A stretch of 19,640 nt of DNA from an uncultured Eubacterium sp. (GTDB lineage: Bacteria > Bacillota > Clostridia > Lachnospirales > Lachnospiraceae): the NCBI GenBank assembly GCA_905236295.1, contig CAJOQF010000152.1, positions 1 through 19,640 on the forward strand, in the 5' to 3' direction. Positions 15,101-19,640 of the stretch are shown here, piece after piece. The notes under the pieces are model-generated. The model was given only the letters and a program-made list of their open reading frames with translations, had not been told where the DNA came from and searched no databases. The position numbers and the translations under genes were made by a program. Each line of letters starts with the position of its first letter. The stretch's first letter is position 1.

Positions 15101-16019
15101 AAAGTTAATAATAATATCGGGTCCGACCGGAGCCGGAAAGACAGCGCTTTCGATCAAGCTTGCAAAGGATATCGGAGGAAGCATTATCTCTGCCGACTCC
15201 ATTCAGGTTTACAAAAAGATGGATATCGGATCTGCGAAGATAACAAGGGAGGAGATGCAGGGCATCCCGCACTATCTGATAGATGTTCTCGAGCCCACCG
15301 AAGATTTCAATGTCTACACCTTTAAGGAAATGGCTAACAGGGCTATGGATGAGATCTATGATAAGGGCAGGATCCCGATTATTGTAGGTGGCACCGGTTT
15401 CTATATTCAGGCTGTTCTTTACGACATAGATTTTTCGGATGAGGGAGACGGCGGAGAATATCGCAGGGAATTGGAACAGCTTGCAGAGGAGGGAAAAAAG
15501 GATCAGCTTTTTGAAATGCTAAAAGAGGTGGATCCGGCATCGTGTGAGACTATTCATCCAAACAATGTAAAGCGTGTGATAAGAGCGCTTGAGTATTATA
15601 AGCTCACGGGAGAGAAGATCTCCGACCACAACAACGATCAGAGACAAAAGGTTTCTCCATACGACTATTCCTACTATGTTCTCACAGATGAGAGGGCTAA
15701 GCTCTATGAAAACATTGAAAAGCGTGTGGATATTATGGTAGAAGCCGGGCTGGTAAATGAGGTAAGGCAGCTTAAAGAGATGGGTGTCACAAGAGATATG
15801 ACTTCTATGCAGGGACTTGGATACAAGGAGATCTACTCGTATTTAGAGGGCGAGATCTCGCTTGAGGAGGCAATATATCTCATAAAGAGGGACACCAGAC
15901 ATTTTGCCAAGAGACAACTTACGTGGTTTAACCGCGAGAGCGATATATGCTGGCTTGATAAGAGTAAGCTTACAGAGAGCCAAATGCTTGAGATGATTAA
16001 AAATAACTTGCTTTTTTAG
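15066..16019 (+). CDS. miaA: tRNA dimethylallyltransferase MiaA
   Basis: MiaA transfers a dimethylallyl group to the N6 of A37 in tRNAs reading codons that begin with U. The 317-residue protein shows the P-loop GPTGAGKT (19-26), SADSIQVYKKMDIGSAK with the substrate-binding Asp44, PHYLIDVL, GGTGFYIQAV and MQGLGYKE, all typical of the family. ATG 15066 has AGGAT eight bases upstream and fits the usual N-terminus; the in-frame ATG at 15033 would add 11 atypical residues. The gene begins inside the end of mutL (35-base overlap), consistent with the common mutS-mutL-miaA order. It ends 29 bases before tRNA-Thr. Confidence 0.96.
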   Translation: MNSRKSLNESSKKLIIISGPTGAGKTALSIKLAKDIGGSIISADSIQVYKKMDIGSAKITREEMQGIPHYLIDVLEPTEDFNVYTFKEMANRAMDEIYDKGRIPIIVGGTGFYIQAVLYDIDFSDEGDGGEYRRELEQLAEEGKKDQLFEMLKEVDPASCETIHPNNVKRVIRALEYYKLTGEKISDHNNDQRQKVSPYDYSYYVLTDERAKLYENIEKRVDIMVEAGLVNEVRQLKEMGVTRDMTSMQGLGYKEIYSYLEGEISLEEAIYLIKRDTRHFAKRQLTWFNRESDICWLDKSKLTESQMLEMIKNNLLF

Positions 16020-16033
16020 TGTGGGTTTGTTAA

Positions 16034-16039
16034 TATAAT
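16034..16039 (+). promoter_or_regulatory. Candidate -10 box for tRNA-Thr
   Basis: A perfect TATAAT lies 10 bases before the mature tRNA end. The best -35 candidate, TTGCTT (16008-16013), is 20 bases away, which is longer than ideal, so read-through from miaA may also contribute. Confidence 0.4.
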
Positions 16040-16048
16040 TTTTGCAGT

Positions 16049-16121
16049 GCTTCCATGGCTCAGTTGGTAGAGCACTTCACTCGTAATGAAGGGGTCGCCG
16101 GTTCGAGTCCGGCTGGGAGCT
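16049..16121 (+). tRNA. tRNA-Thr (anticodon CGT)
   Basis: A 73-nt cloverleaf with acceptor stem GCTTCCA/TGGGAGC, D arm GCTC-AGTTGGTA-GAGC, anticodon stem CTTCA/TGAAG with loop CTCGTAA, and T arm GCCGG-TTCGAGT-CCGGC. The anticodon CGT reads the Thr codon ACG. All stems pair fully except for one G-U pair in the acceptor stem. The CCA end is not encoded. A terminator starts at the next base. Confidence 0.97.
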
Positions 16122-16155
16122 TAGGGCTGTCGATTTTCGACAGCTCTATTTTTTT
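16122..16155 (+). terminator. Rho-independent terminator after tRNA-Thr
   Basis: TAGGGCTGTCGA (16122-16133) pairs with TCGACAGCTCTA (16137-16148) around a three-base loop with one G-U pair, followed by seven Ts. It lies directly behind the tRNA and separates it from the queH promoter. Confidence 0.93.
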
Positions 16156-16158
16156 ATC

Positions 16159-16187
16159 TTGATGTAGGAATAGTTTAATATTATAAT
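16159..16187 (+). promoter_or_regulatory. Sigma-A promoter for queH-argH
   Basis: TTGATG (16159-16164) and a perfect TATAAT (16182-16187) are spaced by 17 bases, just past the preceding terminator. The predicted start of transcription (about 16193-16196) is only five to eight bases before the queH start codon. Confidence 0.8.
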
Positions 16188-16200
16188 CTTTAATCAGAGT

Positions 16201-16836
16201 ATGAATAAGATCAACTATCAGAAGGAATTGGACAAGTTAATACAGACCTTGTGCAAAGAAAAAACAGTTCCCACACTTTTGCTTCACAGCTGTTGTGCTC
16301 CCTGTTCAAGTTATTGCATTGAATATCTATCGCAATATTTCAAGATCACCGTGTTCTATTACAATCCGAATCTTTATCCGGATGAGGAGTACGAAAAGAG
16401 GGTGAAGGAGCAGGTAAATTTTATTGACAGATTCAATCAGACTGATCCCGTTTTCCCTATAAAAGTCATATCCGGTGATTTTGACAAAGAAAGCTTTTAT
16501 GACTTCATAAAAGGCTATGAAGGAGAGCCGGAGGGTGGAGCGCGCTGTGGCAGGTGTTTTAGGCTTAGAATGTCAAAGACTGCCCAGATGGCAAAAGAGG
16601 GAAAGTTTGATTATTTTGCAACAACTCTTACCATCAGTCCGCTAAAAAATGCCGAATTTATCAATGGTATCGGTTGTGAGATAGCGGATGAGGCCGGAGT
16701 CGATTATCTTTGTACCGACTTCAAGAAGAAGAACGGATATAAGCGTTCGGTGGAGTTGTCTAAGGAATATGATATGTACCGGCAGGATTACTGCGGTTGC
16801 GTTTATTCATATAAGGAAAGAATGGAAAGGAGATAA
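16201..16836 (+). CDS. queH: Epoxyqueuosine reductase QueH
   Basis: QueH (formerly DUF208) carries out the last step of queuosine synthesis, reducing epoxyqueuosine in tRNA anticodons, and replaces the unrelated QueG in many bacteria. The 211-residue protein has the family's adjacent cysteines Cys31-Cys32 in HSCCAPCSS, a CGRC pair at Cys116/Cys119 and a C-terminal DYCGC (Cys198, Cys200). The adjacent Cys pair and CxxC pair are expected to hold an iron-sulfur cluster (family knowledge). FYYNPNLYP and ATTLTISP are further family-like segments. The ATG at 16201 has no proper ribosome binding site; only CAGAG touching the codon. argH starts two bases after the stop, so the two share an mRNA, although their pathways differ. 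Confidence 0.93.
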   Translation: MNKINYQKELDKLIQTLCKEKTVPTLLLHSCCAPCSSYCIEYLSQYFKITVFYYNPNLYPDEEYEKRVKEQVNFIDRFNQTDPVFPIKVISGDFDKESFYDFIKGYEGEPEGGARCGRCFRLRMSKTAQMAKEGKFDYFATTLTISPLKNAEFINGIGCEIADEAGVDYLCTDFKKKNGYKRSVELSKEYDMYRQDYCGCVYSYKERMERR

Positions 16837-16838
16837 AG

Positions 16839-18212
16839 ATGGCACAGTTATGGGGAGGCAGATTCACGAAAGAGACCGATCAGGAAGTCTATGAGTTCAA
16901 TGCCTCAATATATTTTGATAAGAGGTTGTACAAGCAGGATATAGAGGGCAGTATAGCGCATGCTACCATGCTCGGAGCACAGAATATCATTAGCGAGGAA
17001 GAGTCCGAAACGATCGTTGAGGCGTTAAAGGAGATCAGAAACGATATCGATGAGGGCAAACTCGAGATTTCCGAGAAGTTTGAGGATATTCACAGCTTTG
17101 TCGAGTCCACATTGATTGATCGCATCGGAGATACCGGCAAAAAACTTCACACCGGAAGAAGCCGAAACGACCAGGTCGCTCTCGATATGAAATTATATGT
17201 GAGGGAAGAGCTTAAGGTAACAGATATGTTCTTAAAGCATCTCCTTCGTGCGATCCTTAAGATAATGAAGGAAAATACGGATACTGTAATGCCGGGATTT
17301 ACTCATCTTCAGAAGGCTCAGCCGACCACGCTTGCCCACCATATGGGAGCTTATTTTGAGATGTTTAAGCGTGATCGCGACAGACTCCTTGATATTTATG
17401 TGAGAATGAATTATTCGCCGCTCGGATCGGGTGCATTTGCAGGAACCACATATCCGCTTGACAGGGAGCAGACTGCTTCTATATTAAGATTTACGGGTCC
17501 GACGCTCAACTCAATGGATTCTGTCTCAGACAGGGATTATCTGATCGAGACATTGTCTGCATTCTCAACAATAATGATGCATTTAAGCCGTTTCAGCGAG
17601 GAGATCATCATCTGGAATACAAATGAGTACCGTTTCATAGATATGGATGATGCATTCAGCACCGGAAGCAGTATTATGCCGCAGAAAAAGAATCCGGATA
17701 TCGCCGAGCTCGTAAGAGGAAAGACCGGCCGTGTGTACGGAGCGCTCATCTCAATCCTCACAACCATGAAGTCGCTTCCACTTGCCTATAACAAGGATAT
17801 GCAGGAGGACAAGGAGATTGTCTTCGACGCGATTGATACAGTGAAGGATTGTATCAGGCTCTTTGAGGGAATGATATCCACTATGAAGTTTAACAAGGAG
17901 CGCATGAGAGCTTCCGCAAACGGTGGATTTACGAATGCGACGGATCTGGCTGATTACCTGGTTGTTAAGGGTATTCCGTTTAGGGATGCTCACGGAATCG
18001 TCGGTGCTGTCGTCCTCAAATGCGAGCAGGAAAAGAAAGCTATAGATGAGCTTAAGATAGAAGAGTTAAAAGAGTTTTCGGATGTCTTTGAGGATGACGT
18101 ATATGAAGCGATTTCGATGGAAACCTGCATAAACAAACGTCTGACTCTGGGTGCTCCGGGTGCGATGGACAAGGTTATCCCTATATATGAAGAATACCTG
18201 TTTAACCAGTAA
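16839..18212 (+). CDS. argH: Argininosuccinate lyase
   Basis: ArgH splits argininosuccinate into arginine and fumarate, the last step of arginine synthesis. The 457-residue protein is of usual length for the fumarase/aspartase superfamily. It starts [15 protein letters not shown], carries [11 protein letters not shown] (His104 to about 114) and [11 protein letters not shown], and has the superfamily signature loop [11 protein letters not shown] (276-286) with the catalytic serine. ATG 16839 is preceded by AGGAG inside the end of queH, only two bases separating the genes. No argG is visible in the window, so arginine genes are dispersed or lie elsewhere. No terminator is evident after the stop. 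Confidence 0.98.
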   Translation: MAQLWGGRFTKETDQEVYEFNASIYFDKRLYKQDIEGSIAHATMLGAQNIISEEESETIVEALKEIRNDIDEGKLEISEKFEDIHSFVESTLIDRIGDTGKKLHTGRSRNDQVALDMKLYVREELKVTDMFLKHLLRAILKIMKENTDTVMPGFTHLQKAQPTTLAHHMGAYFEMFKRDRDRLLDIYVRMNYSPLGSGAFAGTTYPLDREQTASILRFTGPTLNSMDSVSDRDYLIETLSAFSTIMMHLSRFSEEIIIWNTNEYRFIDMDDAFSTGSSIMPQKKNPDIAELVRGKTGRVYGALISILTTMKSLPLAYNKDMQEDKEIVFDAIDTVKDCIRLFEGMISTMKFNKERMRASANGGFTNATDLADYLVVKGIPFRDAHGIVGAVVLKCEQEKKAIDELKIEELKEFSDVFEDDVYEAISMETCINKRLTLGAPGAMDKVIPIYEEYLFNQ

Positions 18213-18227
18213 CATAAAAGTAAGTAG

Positions 18228-18256
18228 TTGTTTTAAGTGAAATGTTATTGTAATAT
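18228..18256 (+). promoter_or_regulatory. Candidate promoter for asd
   Basis: TTGTTT (18228-18233) and TAATAT (18251-18256) are 17 bases apart in the AT-rich gap after argH. Each box matches four of six consensus positions. Transcription from about 18263 would give asd a leader of roughly 78 nt. Confidence 0.5.
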
Positions 18257-18265
18257 TGTTCTTGG

Positions 18266-18314
18266 AAACACATTTGTTCGCGAGAGACGGACTTGGATTT
18301 TCGCCGATGTGTTT
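18266..18314 (+). other. Hairpin in the asd leader
   Basis: AAACACAT (18266-18273) pairs perfectly with ATGTGTTT (18307-18314); inside, GCGA (18280-18283) can pair with TCGC (18301-18304). The structure lies between the candidate promoter and the TAGGAGG site at 18324-18330. No known riboswitch consensus (for example lysine) is recognised in it. Confidence 0.45.
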
Positions 18315-18340
18315 ATGATAATATAGGAGGTAATCGTAAT

Positions 18341-19426
18341 ATGAGTGAAAAGTTAAAAGTAGGTATCTTGGGCGGAACGGGAATGGTAGGACAGAGATTT
18401 ATTACTCTCCTTGACAATCATCCCTGGTTTGAGGTTACCACCATTGCCGCCAGCAAGAGAAGTGCCGGTAAGACTTACGAAGAAGCAGTCGGAGACAAGT
18501 GGAAGATGGATGTTCCGATGCCTGAGGCGGTTAAAAAGATAGTAGTTCAGGATCTGATGGATGTTGAAAAGATATCTTCTGAGGTCGATTTTGTTTTCAG
18601 TGCGGTTAATATGGACAAGGCTGAGATCATTAAGTTTGAGGAGGAGTACGCGAAGGCAGAGACTCCGGTTGTATCAAACAACTCAGCACACAGATGGACT
18701 CCGGATGTTCCGATGATCATTCCTGAGATCAATCCTCAGCACACTGACGTTATCGAGTTCCAGAAAAAGCGTCTCGGAACAAAGAGAGGATTTATCGCAG
18801 TTAAGCCAAACTGCTCGATCCAGAGCTACACACCTGCTCTCAACGCATGGGCAGAGTTTGAGCCGTATGAGGTTGTTGTCACCACATATCAGGCTATATC
18901 AGGTGCCGGCAAGACATTTAAAGACTGGCCGGAGATGGTTGAGAATATTATCCCGTATATCGGTGGCGAGGAGGAGAAATCCGAGAGAGAGCCGCTACGT
19001 GTCTGGGGTAAGATCGAGGACGGCGTGATAAAGCCGGCTGATCACATCAAGATAACAAGCCAGTGTATCCGTGTTCCGGTCCTCAACGGACATACGGCTG
19101 CAGCGTTTGTAAAATTCAAGAAGAATCCTACAAAAGAGCAGCTCATTGAGGCACTTGAAAGCTATAAGGGTGCTCCGCAGGAATTGAATCTTCCGAGCGC
19201 ACCAAAGCAGTTTATCCGCTATATGACAGAGGATGACAGACCGCAGGTTCAGCTCGACGTTGATTATGAGAACGGAATGGGCATATCAATCGGCCGTATC
19301 AGAGAGGATTCCATCTATGACTGGAAGTTCGTGGGTCTCTCACACAATACTGTAAGAGGAGCTGCCGGCGGAGCAGTACTCTGCGCAGAACTTCTCAAAG
19401 CACAGGGCTATATAACAAAGAAATAA
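18341..19426 (+). CDS. asd: Aspartate-semialdehyde dehydrogenase, archaeal/fungal type
   Basis: Asd reduces aspartyl phosphate to aspartate semialdehyde with NADPH, the branch point to lysine/diaminopimelate, threonine and methionine. The 361-residue protein has the N-terminal nucleotide-binding loop GILGGTGMVGQ (8-18), the active-site Cys158 in KPNCSIQ, and His251 in NGHTAA. Its length and segments such as NNSAHRW fit the longer archaeal/fungal-like subclass rather than the E. coli type. ATG 18341 follows TAGGAGG by 10 bases; the frame is open upstream to 18293, but that extension lies in the leader and is unlike the family. No dap or lysC gene is visible next to it within the window. Confidence 0.96.
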   Translation: MSEKLKVGILGGTGMVGQRFITLLDNHPWFEVTTIAASKRSAGKTYEEAVGDKWKMDVPMPEAVKKIVVQDLMDVEKISSEVDFVFSAVNMDKAEIIKFEEEYAKAETPVVSNNSAHRWTPDVPMIIPEINPQHTDVIEFQKKRLGTKRGFIAVKPNCSIQSYTPALNAWAEFEPYEVVVTTYQAISGAGKTFKDWPEMVENIIPYIGGEEEKSEREPLRVWGKIEDGVIKPADHIKITSQCIRVPVLNGHTAAAFVKFKKNPTKEQLIEALESYKGAPQELNLPSAPKQFIRYMTEDDRPQVQLDVDYENGMGISIGRIREDSIYDWKFVGLSHNTVRGAAGGAVLCAELLKAQGYITKK

Positions 19427-19510
19427 ATAATTTTAATTTATAGTAACATCCGGCTTGGGAGATCTATGTCAACTATTCTTAAGCTAAATGCAATTAAATC
19501 TTTAGTAGTG

Positions 19511-19614
19511 AAAAACCTCCGAGGTCGGGGGATTGCAACAGTTCTGATCCGCAAAAACACGATTTGTGTTTTGCGGACAGAATCTTGTTGCAGGGTACCG
19601 CCGACCGAGTTTTT
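19511..19614 (+). other. Long rod-like inverted repeat; possible structured RNA
   Basis: The 214 bases after asd contain no gene. Within them, about 104 bases fold on themselves: AAAAAC (19511-19516) with GTTTTT (19609-19614), GGTCGG (19523-19528) with CCGACC (19601-19606), TGCAACA (19534-19540) with TGTTGCA (19586-19592), TTCTG (19542-19546) with CAGAA (19578-19582), and an 11-bp apical stem CCGCAAAA-a-CAC (19549-19560) with GTGTTTTGCGG (19566-19576) closing GATTT. The 3' arm ends in a T run, so it could also act as an extended terminator for asd. A weak promoter candidate (ATGTCA 19466-19471, TGCAAT 19489-19494, 17 apart) precedes it. It matches no RNA family I can recognise; a small RNA, a leader of a gene beyond the window, or a mobile palindrome all remain possible. 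Confidence 0.6.
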
Positions 19615-19640
19615 AGATTGTTACTTTTCTATAAGGTCTA

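Noticed and set aside
19467..19472. Minus-strand TTGACA suggesting a reverse promoter antisense to asd
   Set aside because: No acceptable -10 box lies 16-18 bases further along the minus strand.
19584..19606. GCAGGGTACCGCC resembling part of a T-box sequence
   Set aside because: The essential GGUGG-type core is incomplete and no stem I with a specifier loop is present upstream; the bases are explained by the long inverted repeat.
19440..19620. 6S RNA or SRP RNA downstream of asd
   Set aside because: No large central bubble like 6S and no GGAAGGAAGCAGC-like SRP loop is seen, and the paired region is only about 104 nt; left unassigned.
1..19640. CRISPR array, insertion sequence, prophage or toxin-antitoxin module
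   Set aside because: No regularly spaced repeats, transposase, integrase or paired small toxin-like genes were seen on either strand.

Overview
The window is about 19.6 kb of gene-dense bacterial chromosome with every supported gene on the + strand. Moderate-to-low GC, strong AGGAGG-type ribosome binding sites, tRNA genes without an encoded CCA end, a 185-residue EF-P, a QueH-type epoxyqueuosine reductase, an archaeal/fungal-type aspartate-semialdehyde dehydrogenase and a mutS-mutL-miaA cluster together suggest a Clostridia member, most likely Lachnospiraceae (Butyrivibrio/Roseburia-like). The family assignment is inference from gene content and style, not from a marker comparison.

Layout. 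Positions 41-1730 hold housekeeping genes: a YqeG-type HAD phosphatase, ribose-5-phosphate isomerase B (rpiB) and elongation factor P (efp, closed by a clear terminator). Positions 1884-2984 encode a membrane-anchored trypsin-like protease of the HtrA group without a PDZ domain. Positions 3056-8615 form a four-gene signalling operon: a seven-helix membrane protein fused to a diacylglycerol-kinase-like domain with an altered GGDGT motif, a membrane hybrid histidine kinase, a receiver/degenerate-GGDEF/intact-EAL protein, and a stand-alone Hpt protein. The last three contain all parts of a His-Asp-His-Asp phosphorelay whose output would be cyclic-di-GMP hydrolysis. A promoter and a long nested inverted repeat that covers the ribosome binding site of the first gene precede this operon.

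Positions 8694-16121 hold tRNA-Arg(CCG), a membrane-anchored SH3b protein, an RluF-like pseudouridine synthase, mutS, mutL, miaA and tRNA-Thr(CGT). The protein genes here are packed with overlaps or gaps of a few bases, so this looks like one translation-fidelity/DNA-repair transcription unit. A terminator follows tRNA-Thr. A near-consensus promoter then drives queH-argH, and queH appears to have almost no 5' leader. asd follows behind its own promoter candidate and a hairpin-containing leader. The last ~200 bases have no gene but hold a ~104-nt rod-like inverted repeat, which may be a small RNA, a leader for a gene beyond the window, or a mobile palindrome.

The most interesting parts are the lipid-kinase-like/phosphorelay/c-di-GMP operon with its promoter/inverted-repeat switch, and the unexplained structured element at the right end. 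Everything else is conserved core metabolism, translation and repair.
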